Source of the DNA: Coffea arabica
Taxonomy: Eukaryota; Streptophyta; Magnoliopsida; Gentianales; Rubiaceae
Direction: 5' to 3'
Length of the DNA stretch: 64,000 bases
Assembly: GCF_036785885.1 (NCBI RefSeq)
Contig: NC_092320.1
Coordinates: 17,981,557-18,045,556, forward strand
A model generated the notes under the pieces. That model did no database searches, was not told the DNA's origin, and saw nothing but the letters and a program-made list of their open reading frames with translations. Position 1 is the stretch's first letter. Each line of letters begins with the position of its first letter. Of the stretch, positions 1-11,822 are shown in pieces. The position numbers were made by a program, and so were the translations under genes.

Positions 1-219
1 AAAACTAATGCATTGTTCTCTTGCTAAATCAAAGGTAGGTGATTCCACATGTAGTTTAAAAAAAATCCTGCAACAAACTTTTCTTTTAGTCCTAATTATG
101 CATTCTTTTGCATTCCTGAATGCACCAAATCAAAGGTAGTCTACTTGTTTAATTCTTGTTTTAGGATTGTAGTTTTCAATTTGTTTTATGGGTCAACGTT
201 ACTTATTTTGTAACTTACA

Positions 220-3040
220 TCTGTGAAATATAATTGTATCAACTACTTTAATTAAATATTTATACAATAACCCTACCAAGTATGTTAAGACTAAACAATC
301 AAAAGAACTGAACTTCATTTTTATTAGAAGTCATACATTAAAGATTTAGATATCGAGTTGTAGGTCATATCAACTAAGGTAGGATATTAAAGATAGTTTT
401 TTCGCATACCATTATTTCTTAGATAATAAAAGATATTTCTTCTTAAAACATTTTGTCTTAGATGTCAATTAATTTTCTTTCTTAATTCGAGTGGCATGGT
501 TTTGATTATAATTGATGCATTATCATATGTATAATTTGATAATTTCATGCAATTAGCCTTTGAATTAGTTATTCATACCAAAAACCACCACATATAAACT
601 CATAAGTACTCATTCCAAATGTGTTAGCTTTACAATTCTTAGTACATAATTCTTAGGTATGTTTTGATCCACAATATTATTAAAAAGTCGTTCAACATAC
701 TAGATGCAGTCCAGTTAAAGAAACAGTTAAGAACTATTTTAAATAAAAGTCAAACCATAAAAGAGTATTTCGTTTAATAGGTTCGACTAACGAGTCTTCA
801 AGAACACGCGTTATTGATTAAAAGGGCGTCGGTTGTTAATATTTTAGCAAAAGCGTAATTATTTCGGAAGAATAACTGTGTGTGTTCATATTGTAAATTA
901 GGTGCGATTTAAGTCCTTAACAGATTAATTCTTCAGAATGCAACTCCCTTTAAATTATCGAAAAGAAAAGGAAAAAACAAACCCGGGCAAGAAACAAAAA
1001 AGTCTTCAACGTGTTTAAGCACCGCAGAAGAGTCTTCTAAGAAATTTTGCACAAGAATTGCAGTGAACTTGACACTCAAATGTGAAATCAAATCAAGGCC
1101 AGAAAGAACACGTTACAAGTCTCCCTTGGTCCCTCTAAGACGCGGATTGGAAAGACCTTGACTTAGACATTAAATGCAAATCTTTAAATTCATGCTACCT
1201 CAGAAAGATTTGACGGGAATTAGCTGAAATATCAATGTCGCTGTTACTTAAGCACTAAAACAAATAATGGCCTAATCATCCTGCATAAAATCGTAATGGA
1301 ATTATAAGAAGTTGCACACAGGACTTGGTCTTTCACTCTCGAAAGCGGAATGAAATCAGAGGCCGAAAAAGACAGCTTTGCGAGTGCTCCAAATTAAAAT
1401 GCATAATAAAATATCCATGTCGGTTATTAGATTCGAAGGACCTTGACTTGATTGTAAATGCAAGAATTTAAATCCAAACTAACCCAGGCCACTTAACTCA
1501 TGCAATTGAGCTGAAATGGTATAGAAGGAATTAGCCTCTTCATTTATTGAAAAAGAGTAAATTCCTCAGCCGACTCCTAAACCGATCCATCACTTTTATG
1601 CACTTTTAAACCCCAAATTATATTATATATTATTTAAACCCTTAGACAAGTTAATGTGTAAGTTTTTTGCCATTCTATCAATCTTTGCTACTTGACCTGA
1701 CAGAATGGAGGGGCAAATGGGCGAAATTATCCGTTCACATATTTGAGCAGAAGAATACACTTTTAAGGCCAACATATATATTATATACTACTCATATTTA
1801 GAGAGTTGTAGACGAGTCAAGTCAAGAGGCGAGTATCTTCTGTTCGTTAAGTATTTGAACAGAATTCATGTTCATTCGATAATATTTAAGATCCAAATAT
1901 GTATTGGTGTTCGATTTGTTAAGCAAAATCCTAGTTAAACTTCGACTCGTTTAATATAACCAAGCCTTTCGCGAACAATTAAACCGATGTTTGCGAACAA
2001 TTAAGTGTGGAATTAGGATTACAGTATTAACCATAAATTTTGCAAAAATGACAATTAGGTCCATGTGCACGAATGAACTCGTGTCCATTCGATTACTTAT
2101 TGAGTCAAAATATTTGTTTGAGCTCGGTTCAGATAAAATTTCGAACGAGTCTAAACAAGCCGAGCTAACAAACAACTGTGTTCGTTTAATAGCTCTACTC
2201 ATATTTTTCTTCTTTTCACGAGACTGCCAAAACAACGTCAAACAAAGTGCTAGTACTCTCTCTCCTTTCTTGTTTCTTTTTGGCTCCTAAATTCACAAAC
2301 TAAGCCTTGCATGCTAAAATTTACTGTTAATCACATTTTCAAATTTTGCCCTTGGATTTTCCCTTTGGCAAAAAAGTGGACACCCATTGGATTTGAGAAG
2401 CATACGAGGATGACAGAGACTGTTCTTAAATTAAAAAAAAAAGGTTATGAATAATTTCCTTTTAATTGTACCGCTTCTTCTTAAAATTTGGCAAAGGTTA
2501 TCAATTTATTCGAAGTTCGATTGGGTAGAATTGTATACGTATCTGATAAAAGTCATTTTCTAAAAAAATATGTCGGTTCAAAGAAATAATAGAGAGTTAT
2601 TGAAACATTCTCTTTCTGAGAAGTGTCTAAATTTTGCGTTTGCCTTTTGAGAACAGTCAACATAGTTGAATAGAAACCTTTCAACCCGACAAATTTGACT
2701 GGTTTTTGAAACTTGAAAGATGTGACTTTGAGCAATGCCCATTAACCAGTAATCAATGCTGAACGATCCCTCCAAATCACAGGTTTAAGCTAATGAATTG
2801 TGAAAAAAGATGAGTATATCTTATGCGTTGCCAATTATTCAAATAAATAAAAAAAGAATTCATTATTGGGACCAAAATATCGAGGAGACAAGAAAATCCT
2901 GATCAACAAGATTATTATAACCAATGAATTCACCGGGAAGATGTGAATGTGTACATGATCTAGGGACTTTAGAGGAATTATACAGAGTGGGATGAAGTTT
3001 GAGGAATTTAGAAGAAATATACAGAGTGTGATTTGTTTTA
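220..3040. repeat. Segmental duplication block A (RLK 5' flank)
   Basis: Non-coding, AT-rich DNA that can be followed almost base for base in two other places. Positions 220-1313 match about 25557-26655, and 1314-3000 match about 27610-29290 upstream of the intact receptor kinase. Parts (900-1560) also match block B (5600-7200). Relative to block C, block A lacks about 950 bp at position 1314. No plausible gene is seen; the short ORFs here are not conserved between the copies. The first 219 bases hold nothing I recognise. Confidence 0.8.
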
Positions 3041-3339
3041 AGGGATAATTGCAGAAACCTCCTCTGAGGTTTCTGACATTTGCACTGACCTCCCCTGTGG
3101 TTTGAAAAATTACACTGACCTCCCCTGAGGTTACTAATCCTTCGCAAATTCAGTCTAAACGATTAAAATATTATTTTAGGGAGTGAAATTAGAATTTTTT
3201 ACCAAATTTGTCCTTTGTACTACATGTCCAATGAATGACAAAATACTACAAATCAATTAACAATTAATAAACTTTAAGGAGTATAGTTTATAGGCAAATA
3301 TGCATTACCTATTTAAAGTACCGGCTCTTTATGGGTATA
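3041..3339. repeat. MITE-like remnant and AT-rich spacer
   Basis: Block A homology stops near 3040 and is followed by short repeated motifs of the type 'acctcccctgaggttt' (3057-3135). Such motifs are typical of the termini of small palindromic plant MITEs. Only one end is evident, so the element is probably truncated. The insertion or deletion here removed the receptor kinase 5' exon that should follow. Confidence 0.4.
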
Positions 3340-3405
3340 GTCTAGAGTTGTCCAGTTGAGATTAACTTTATTTTTATCCAAATATATACTTACTTGTCAA
3401 TGCAG

Positions 3406-3794
3406 AGCTAGCCTATACCATGGTGGTCACTGAAAAGTCCGATGTGTATAGCTTTGGCGTTGTGGTGCTGGAAACGCTGTTTGGAAAGCATCCACAAGAT
3501 TTCCTTTCCTCCTTTTCATCACAACCCAAGGAACCAACAATGCTGAAGGATCTTCTTGATGCCCGTCTGCCCCCTCCGACTAACCCTTTGGTGGTTCGAA
3601 ATGTGGTTCTTGCGACTGCGTCAGCCCTGGATTGCGTCAACGCAACCCCGAAATGTCGACCAACAATGCAGCAAGTGGTGAACCGATTTGAAGTGGGCAG
3701 GCGAGAATCAACTAGGCCTTTGCACCATTGCTGTGAATCAGCTCGTTAGTCCACCAGTACTTTCACTGCCTTACCAAACCCACACGGAAGTTTA
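3406..3794 (+). pseudogene. LRR receptor kinase fragment, copy 1 (last exon only)
   Basis: This is the second exon of an LRR receptor-like kinase, very close in sequence to 33753-34144 of the intact gene. It covers kinase subdomains after the APE motif ([25 protein letters not shown]). A splice acceptor (tgcag) is kept just upstream, as is a stretch of the intron from about 3341. The first exon, which would hold the LRRs, transmembrane segment and N-lobe, is absent. A 2-nt deletion near 3722 changes the C-terminus from LHTIAVNQL to LHHCCESAR with an early stop at 3747-3749. The 3' flank to about 4200 still matches the flank of the intact copy. It cannot encode a functional receptor. Confidence 0.85.
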
Positions 3795-5599
3795 AGCACC
3801 ACGAATGACTTTCGTGCGGATATCTCTGCGGTCATCCAATTTTTCTATCGATGTTTCTACCTGCCTATAATATTTACACCAAAGGAGAAATTGAATTTAC
3901 TACTTGTCTTTATTTATGTAGGTGAATTCTACGCAGAGCAACCCTTACCAATCTAACACTTTGCAATTCCGAGTCTAGATTTAAAGAAATATTGGTTTAA
4001 GGATTCAAGTACGCTAAACTCATGCCAAAAATGATAGGATCAGGTCAGCCCAAAGTTGTATTTTAAAAAAAAAAAATTTTGCATAAATTCTAGCACACAT
4101 AACCTATACCCAAATTTAAAGTTTAAAACCTAAATATGTAGCATGCATTTACCTTTAGCAGTTAAAAGAGAAAAAGGAATTTCACAAGTAAGAAATGATT
4201 GCAACATACAAGGGTATCTCAAAACAAATTCCAATTCTCAAAACTTGGGTTTACCATTGTTTCACAAGAGCATCCGAACATAACATGCCTGGGCAAACAT
4301 GTATTAAGGGGAAAAAATGATCGTTGGATGAAGACCATTTTGAGTGAACATGACCACTGAGGTATAACCAAAACCTCCTTTTTTTTTTGTTTGGTTCTCT
4401 TATTTGGCTAGGGGAACAACTCAACAAAGTTGTACCAAAAAGTACTACACAATCGGATAAATAATTATTTGTTCATCACGCCATCCTAAAAAAAATTGAA
4501 AAAATAAAATTAAAAACACATGCACAACAGGAGTAATTGGAACAAGTCAGTAATTTTATAGTGCACAGCGTGAGATTTGGATGCAACTTGGAAATCTATC
4601 TACACATTTACACAAATGATGTATATATTACAATCAATTTATGTACAAAGCATGAGATTTTTTTTAGTGTTAAAATGGAAATGTCTAGATATCGATTATA
4701 TGAAATAATTATTTAATTTATATCATTAATACATTTTCTCATCTATTTATCTTCTGATCACTTTTTTATTTTGCATCACGAAAAGGTATTACAATGTCAA
4801 AATAAATAATTTTTTTTTTCAAATACTGGATATCTAAATACTCCAATATGTTGATTTACATTTTATTATGTTTACCCCCCCCCCTTCCTCACACTATAGC
4901 ACTTCAAAAAAAAGAAAAAGAAAAAAGGAAACTAAACCTTAAGTTTGTAATTTCCCCCATCTCCTTTTCATTACATTGAACACAATAACTTTCTCCAATC
5001 CTTCACCAACTAATGAATACTTTTTGAAATCAAGTACTCATAAAGAGTATGCAAAACCTAGCGTGGTGTAATGTTTTAAAATTTCTTTTACACCTGCACT
5101 ACAAGGGGTAAGATGGTGCCAAATAGCAAAGCCCACCCCCTCCCTCCCTTTCCCAAATCAAGAAAAAAACAATTATAATGGCCTTTCTAGTCTTTCTAAT
5201 CCCGTAAAAAGAAAAAAAAAGTAGCAGTAAGTATAATTATCATGGCCTTAGATTTTCCAAAGGCATAAAATAACGTGATAACTTGCATTTTTTTTTTTAT
5301 CAATTTGTAAGAGAGTAAAATTAAGGAGTTTATAAATTTTTAAGGGCAAATAAAATAATTTCTAAAATCCTAGGGGCTATCTAGTTAAAACTCAAACTTT
5401 GGGTATTAATGAGATAGTTTGGATTGCACTTTTTGAAAATTTTTTTATTTACGGAAAATTACTTAACACTTTTTTTTTGGATATGATGTATGTAAGGTAA
5501 AATTAAAAAATATGTAAAAAAAAATTCACCAAAAGCCATAAAAATTTTCTAAAAAAAATTAATAATCCAGACAGGGTCTAAGTAATAATCCAGACAGCA
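3795..5599. other. 3' flank of RLK copy 1 and AT-rich DNA, no gene
   Basis: Positions 3795-4200 match 34145-34540 downstream of the intact kinase. From about 4385 to 5090 the sequence matches a dispersed repeat also present at 55965-56015 plus 58477-59110. The remainder is AT-rich with homopolymers (for example a C run near 4876). I see no coding sequence. Confidence 0.6.
4385..5090. repeat. Dispersed repeat, second copy split at 56.0/58.5 kb
   Basis: The segment beginning 'aacaaagttgtaccaaaa' and running through 'aaacacatgcacaa' to the poly-A-rich tail recurs at 55985-56015 and then at 58477-59110. In that other copy it is interrupted by a 2.4-kb TIR element, so this copy acts as the uninterrupted reference. 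Nothing suggests coding. Confidence 0.65.
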
Positions 5600-8500
5600 T
5601 CATCCTTAATATAGTCATCCTTGAGAGTGCAACACCCTTTAAATTATCCAAAGGGCAATGTACATTTCACCCTCATATGGTTTAGCGCTTTTTGATAAAC
5701 CACATAAAGATAAAGTGTTTTTTACCCTTATTGAAAAGAAAAGGAAAAACAAAGCCTGGTCAAGAAACAAAAAAGCCGTCCATGTGTTTAAGACCCGCAG
5801 AAAAGTCTTCTAAGAAATTTTGCGCAACAATTGCAGTGAACTTGACTCTCAAATGTGAAATCAAAATCTAGGCCAGAAATAACATGTTACAAGCCTTCCT
5901 TGGTCCCCCCTGAGACGGAGATTGGAAAGACCTTGACTTGGATTTTAAATGCAGATCTTTAAACTCAGAAAGATTTGACGGGAATTAGCTGAAACATCAA
6001 TGTCGCTGTTACTTAAGCACTAAAACAAATAATGGCCTAACCATCTTGTATAAAATCATAAAGCAATTATATGAATAAATGTAAAAACAACACGAGAATA
6101 AAGTAAATATTCATGCAAATTATGTATGGTTTAGTGGACATTATGATTTTATCACACACATTTGTTGAGAGCTTCTAGTTCAATTGCCATTAATGATGGT
6201 ATTTTCCATCCATTTTTCACTTTATATAGAACTATAAGAGAACTATGTGGAAATTTTAAAATTTTAAGAGGTCATGTGGCAATATATAAAATCACAAGGA
6301 GGTTATATGTAATTTATCCTAAAAATAATTATCAAAATTCCAAGATCCTAAATTAGAAGCCAAGAATGATAAATTACCGACTACCCTCCTGTGCATTTGC
6401 ATGATATCATATGATCCCCCTAAGGTTTTAAAATATCCACATAACCCCCTTATAATTTTATCTAAAGTGGAGGTTTGATGAAAAATAGTCTTCATAACAT
6501 GTTAACAGTAATGATAATATTGTCCTTATTTCAAGCACTAAATTGAATAAGGGTCTAATCACTTTTCATAAAATTACAAAAGGATTGTGTAGATAGATAC
6601 GAAACTCGAAAATGCTTTCCATCCATTTTCTGCTATACATAATGTCATTGGAGGTTACGTGAGTATTTTGAAACTTTAAAGGAGCTCATGTCATATTATG
6701 TAAAAATGTAAGGGGTTGAGCAATTTGCCCGAATAAGAGAACCCAAATTTTGTACCGCTGTAAAACTACTATAATATGATTCAAAAGAGAAACTTCTAGG
6801 CTATCTATAGTTTTTTTCCATGACAATAATACACACTGTAAATGTAAGAGGAAAGGAAAAAATTAAAAGAAATTCCACCGTTTCACTATCTAAGAAACTT
6901 TTACCATCAATGGACTTAAAACAAATAAGCTATATCTTTGTTGAACTATTTGTACTTGAAGTTGGGGCTGTGCGTCCGAGAAGTTGCACACAAGACCCAA
7001 GTGAAAGACCGACTTTGATTCTCGAAGGCAGAATGAAATCAAAGGCCGAAAAAGACAGCTTTGCGAGTGTTCCAAATGAAAACGCATAATCAAATATCCA
7101 TGTCGGTTACTGGATTCGAAGGAGACTGAATCCAAACCAACCGAGGCTACTTGACTCGTGCAATTGACCTGAAATGGCATAGAAGGAATTAGCCACTTCA
7201 TTTAGTTAAAAAGAGTAAATTCCTCGGACGACTCCTAAAGCGATCCATGTTCGTGAATGAACTCATGTTCGTTCGACTACTTATCGAGCTAAAATATTTA
7301 TTCGAATTCAACTCATATAAAATTTCGAACGATTATTATAACCAATCAATTCACCGGCGGAGATGTGAATGTGTACATGATCTAGGGACTTTAGAGGAAT
7401 TATAGAGAGTGGGATGAAGTTTGAGGACTTTAGAGGAATTATACAGAGTGTGTTTTGTTTTAATGGCATTTCCAACAAATTACACACAACAATTCTAGTG
7501 GTACACATTAAAACACGTATGTCATTAAATCCCCATCGACTACCACAGAAAATCCAAATTGTTGTTCCTCGTTTCTTTTTAATGTCCAGGATTGATAAGC
7601 TACGCCTTATATCTAAGATTTACAATTTTTTTTTTTTGGGGTTTTAGAAATTTGCTCTTAGAAGTTAGAATTTAGGGCAAATTCCACTTTACCCCCCTAT
7701 AGTTTAGCGTTTTTCACATAACCCCCCTATGGTTTCAAAAACTATACATAACCCCCTTATGGTTTGGATTAAAGTGTCAAAGTAACGGAAGTAGTCACTC
7801 GTAACGGCGTCACCTAAAATGTCAAAAATACCCTTATGTAAGATTGAAATTTATGTATTAACCAAGGGGGGTTATGTGTATATTTTGAAAATCATAAGGG
7901 GGTTATATGGTAAAGTATTAAACCATAAGGGGGTTATATGGTAAAATATAAAAATCATAGGGGGTTAATGTGTCATGTATTTATAAGGGTAATTTTGACA
8001 TTTTTAGAAGTTCCGTTACAAGTGACTATTTCCGTTTCTTTGACATTTTAATCCAAACCATGAGGAGGTTATGTATAGCTTTTGAAACCATAGTGGGGTT
8101 ATGTAAAAAAGGGGTAAATCACAGGGGGGTAAAATGTAATTTACCCTAGAATTTATTCTTTAGCACAAAGAGAGCATTAATTAGATTTAAGAACCATATG
8201 AGGATTGTGGAGTAAGTGTTTAAATATTTTTTGTAAAAAAAAAAGTTGCAAGTAATTTCCTTTTAACTGTACTGCTTTTGCTGAATTTGGGCAAGATTTA
8301 CCAGTGTAGTTGAACTTCTGTACCTGTTAAACTAATAACCATGTAATTGAATTTTCAAAATTGGAGTCTAAATTTAATCAACAATAGAATTATTGACAAA
8401 ATATCAAGATTGTGCTGGTCTACACATTATACCAATTATTACTATATCATTTATGACATCGAATGTTGCATTTCGTGTTGCACATTTCAATTAATTATAC

Positions 8501-8760
8501 TAATAAACATTTAACATTTCATTACAGTTTAAACCCACATGTCTTAATTATAGTGTTCTCATGTACGCAAATGCCTTGAACAAAGACATGCCATGAATTT
8601 GACTGCCCGTAGAAGGCAAAAGAGTTAAAATGTACTTTTAAGACCGAAACATTACTAATTTGCTCCCCTTCTCGCTAATCTCAAACAACAGAAACGAAAG
8701 AAGTTCTAATACTTAGAAGATAATGATATGGATGAAGCTGAACTTAGACAATGCTTGAAA
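5600..8760. repeat. Segmental duplication block B (RLK 5' flank, no RLK)
   Basis: A third copy of the kinase 5' flank. Positions 5610-7230 match 26280-27900, 7240-7330 match about 28385-28465, and 7330-8710 match 29230-30130. It carries two internal deletions relative to block C, near 7249 and 7335. It also has a small insertion near 5650-5730 and the MITE at 7675-8146. No receptor kinase follows it. The ORFs in this block are short and not conserved with blocks A or C, so I do not call genes. Confidence 0.75.
7675..8146. mobile_element. Mutator-like MITE, 472 bp, 9-bp TSD
   Basis: The element starts GGGCAAATTCCACTTTACC and ends with the complement of GGGTAAATTACATTTTACC, so it has long near-palindromic terminal inverted repeats that include repeated 'cataaccccc' motifs. 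It is flanked by TAGAATTTA at 7666-7674 and again at 8147-8155. The paralogous block C has a single TAGAATTTA at about 29544-29552 with the same flanks, which is the empty site. A 9-bp duplication fits the Mutator superfamily. There is no internal ORF, so it is non-autonomous. Confidence 0.9.
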
Positions 8761-9458
8761 GGATTCCCGGGTGAATAGAAGGATCTATGGTGTACTTAAC
8801 AATTCAGCTGACACATGTATAGTTCAACTTGAGCCTTTGCTCATTAAGTGTATATTTTTTACACAAGCTAATATAATTAATTATCGTTTTCAAAAAAAAA
8901 AAAATAACAATTCAGCTGACACTTGGCAAGGGGATTTGCATTTACAAATTCAAATCTAAACCTCCATCTCGTTAAGATACAAACATATTGCCAATGTACC
9001 AGAGATGACATTGTGAAAACGAAAAGGTTGTACAGCTGTAGGCAGCTTGCTTACATGACTACTGGCATAAACATCATCTCACCTTGAGTGAAACAGTGAA
9101 AGAAAAGATCTTTTTGTTTACAGAGCCTGCATTTTCTTTTTGTTAGGCAATAATTTTTAACAGAATAAGTATGGTTAAAAGATTTGCCGTCAGGAATATT
9201 TCTAGACACTCATATCATTTTATATTGCTGCTTATACTAAAGTTGCAATCCATATTCAGGCTATACATGAAACAAAACGTCTCGAAGTATAGGACTGTTT
9301 GAGCCAGATTACACGAGGCAAAGGATTTTCCAGGACAGTTTTCGATCCTAAGTTTGCATTTGTACAACCATCTTACTCATCTAGTTTTGGAGGAAAGCTC
9401 AACAATTATGATAAAGAATAGAAGAAAGATTGGAAAAGAAGTGAGGGAGATTAGAATG
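8761..9458. other. No gene seen
   Basis: Beyond the end of block B the sequence is unique within the window. I find no credible ORF or splice-bounded exon and no repeat structure apart from an A run near 8892. The segment 9240-9400 has slightly higher GC but no recognisable protein in either direction. Confidence 0.4.
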
Positions 9459-9602
9459 GCATACAAGTGGTTCAAAATCGCATGTCACGATGGATAATAC
9501 AGCCCACTCTGCACTCTTCTTCATGAAGATATCTCAGTCCTCCAGCAGCCCCAACTGCAATTTTATGACGCGCAGACCAGTCTAATGGATTAGGTTTACG
9601 TC
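9459..9602 (-). pseudogene. Protein kinase exon fragment (PERK/RLCK-like)
   Basis: On the minus strand an acceptor (ATTTGCAG) at 9603-9610 is followed by a frame reading KPNPLDWSARHKIAVGAA, then GLRYLHEE, then IIHRDMR. This is the C-lobe start of a receptor-like or cytoplasmic kinase of the group annotated 'inactive protein kinase SELMODRAFT_444075-like'. After HRDMR the usual segment of about nine residues (PNNILL...) is missing. The sequence jumps to a shifted match to FEPLV, giving a stop. No other kinase exon is found within 2 kb on either side. It is a degenerate fragment, unrelated to the LRR kinases in this window. Confidence 0.7.
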
Positions 9603-11500
9603 CTGCAAATAATCATAACAGCTTAAAGTCACTTATGTTAGATATCATTCACATTCTCAAACAGTATTTGATACCCAAATCATTTATTATAGCTTTTTTC
9701 TATCTACTTCGATGAAAAAACGATCAAGGAAACAGAGATCGAAAGAGACAGAGAGGTCACCAACAATGACTTCCATCTCCGGCGAAGGGATTGATCCAAG
9801 GTCAGATTCTAGTGATGTAAAATTCTTCGAGTCTTCCCTCCCCCACCCCTCTAAAAAGTACTATGTATTTCAATCAAGGACACAGAGAGTAGAAAAGAAG
9901 GGAGAGATCATCAACGAAGACCTCCATCTCCGGTGACGGCAACAGCTACGTGACTCAGGTAAGACTACAACAAATGTTATGGTGGCTTGTTGACCATTTC
10001 AGGACGTAAACTATCTTTGAGTCATGTACGAGGTTGCTGCATGCGTTTCAATTTCCTTCCTTTTCTAGGGGCAGAGGAAGGAAGAATGACAGTTTTTGTA
10101 GCTATACTCTTTCGTTGACCAACTCTGGCACCGGAATCGCTAAATATTTAAGGAGCTGCATATGATTTTCATCTGTTTCTCCCTTTCTCGGACACTGAAT
10201 TATGGCTGTTATATTACTAACTCTTTTCAAAATCCGTCAGAAATCTATAAGAAATGCATGAGACCGGTGTTAAAATTATGAATAACATGTCTACTAACTA
10301 AGCTTCATGTATAGAAGTCTATTAAAATATCTTTCGCATGTAAACTGAGAGCATCAAGTTTATGCCTGTTCCAGCAATGCGAGAAGTTGAATTCGGTTAA
10401 TGATAACCGAGGATTTTGAAGGGATTACTGGAGGTTGAAGCCCGAGCACATCAATTATCTTGTATAAACAAATGTACATTACCTCTCATCTACACTAAAT
10501 TCATCCAACTTTCATTCTATGTCGTTATAAAATAATGTAAATTTTGTTTCACAATACGAATAGCTAATTTATGCGCGCTTAGAAATTTAATACGTCAAGT
10601 TTATACCTAGTCTAGGGATTAGATTGCCTGTCGCATAAATCACGGTTTCAAATTGATTTTTTAAATATAATTGTGTCACATGATTAGGGATAAAAAGATT
10701 TGCGTGATTGTGACTAGAAGTTGAAGGTACAAGCATGTGACTACTAAAACGTGTCAGCACCATATTTATGCGATTGGTGCAATTGCAACTTTAAACGACA
10801 CAGGATTTGACCACCCCTATTCCAACAACGCGAGAAACTGAATTGAGTAAATTCCGTTAAAATAACCAACAATTTTAGAGGGTCTGTTGGGATTGAACCG
10901 CGAGTGCTTAGAGATAAATGAATGCCAAAGGAATTCTTAGGGACGGGGTATGGGGCCAAGTGACTGCTAAGCAGAAAAGGGCTTAGATTGTCATCCCACA
11001 AGTTCCACATTTGGGCTTGGATCACCAATGTTTTGGACTTGATTGACAAAATTTGACAGTGTGATCGAGAATTGTGATGTGATGGACTACGTTTTGATGC
11101 AAAGCGGAGTCCAAGCTCCAAGACTGGAACAATATCCATGCACTATAAATGTATATCAAAAGGTCAAAAGATAAAAAAAAAAAATATCTGCAGATTTTAC
11201 GTGTTTAGTGTATTTTTTAATCTTTTTCATTGGGGCGCCAATTTCTTTATTGAAAACCCTTTGGAAATTTCTTCAATTAAAAAACAAATAATTAAGGTAC
11301 ACTATGTGTATTTTTTTTATTTTTATTTTTTTTGGTTGAGGGCCGCGAATTTCATTCATACAAAATCAAAAATAAAAAAAGGAAAGAAAGAAAGAAAAAG
11401 AAAAAGGTGACTATAATCTACCTGAGAGAACATTTTCAACCAAGCCAAAGCAAAAGTCAAAACCAGAGCCGGTTAACCGCGGTAAAAAATGTACGACCGC
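9603..11500. other. Intergenic, weak internal repeats, no gene
   Basis: Positions 9712-9780 and 9872-9945 share an imperfect repeat ('atcaagga.acagagag' and 'tccatctccgg'). Positions 10375-10450 and 10808-10915 share another ('gcgagaa.ctgaatt'). I see no exon-like segment in either strand. The 90-aa and 131-aa ORFs near 10.7-11.4 kb are low complexity or have no coding character. Confidence 0.4.
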
Positions 11501-11699
11501 TTACGTAAATATCACTAACTATATATTATCAGAACTCTCAATTTTGTCAAGATAGAAGAAAAGGTCTGGAGCGGTGACGTTTTGGGCTAGACTAGGGTCA
11601 ATTGAATGCATAAGTGAAATGGTGTCGTTTGAGCTAGACTGTTTCTGAGCTAGTCTGTTTCTGAGCTTATGCAGTCCGGATCCTGACAAATTTCTCGGT

Positions 11700-11822
11700 C
11701 TCGTTAGCAGTCACACGGTAGCAGTCCTTCGCAAAACAAAGCCAAAGCTGCCGCTGAGGCCACACAATCCACGCCGCCTCGCCCACTTCTTCTTTATTGA
11801 CTTTCTCTTTTCTCCTTCGCAG
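11700..11822 (+). promoter_or_regulatory. Probable 5' UTR exon of the PPR gene
   Basis: A GC-richer stretch ends in CTTCGCAG followed by GTAACT, a good splice donor at 11823. An intron of about 1.28 kb would then end at the AG of 'tggactag' immediately before the PPR start codon at 13109. PPR genes often have an intron in the 5' UTR. The polypyrimidine tract before that acceptor is poor, so the exact acceptor is uncertain. Confidence 0.4.

Noticed and set aside
1951-2290. Overlapping ORFs of 96 and 99 codons on both strands
   Set aside because: They lie in duplicated flank DNA and the frames are not kept in the block C copy near 28.3-28.6 kb.
11138-11410. A 90-codon ORF rich in K, F and Y
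   Set aside because: Low-complexity A/T-driven translation with no motif and no splice or promoter context.
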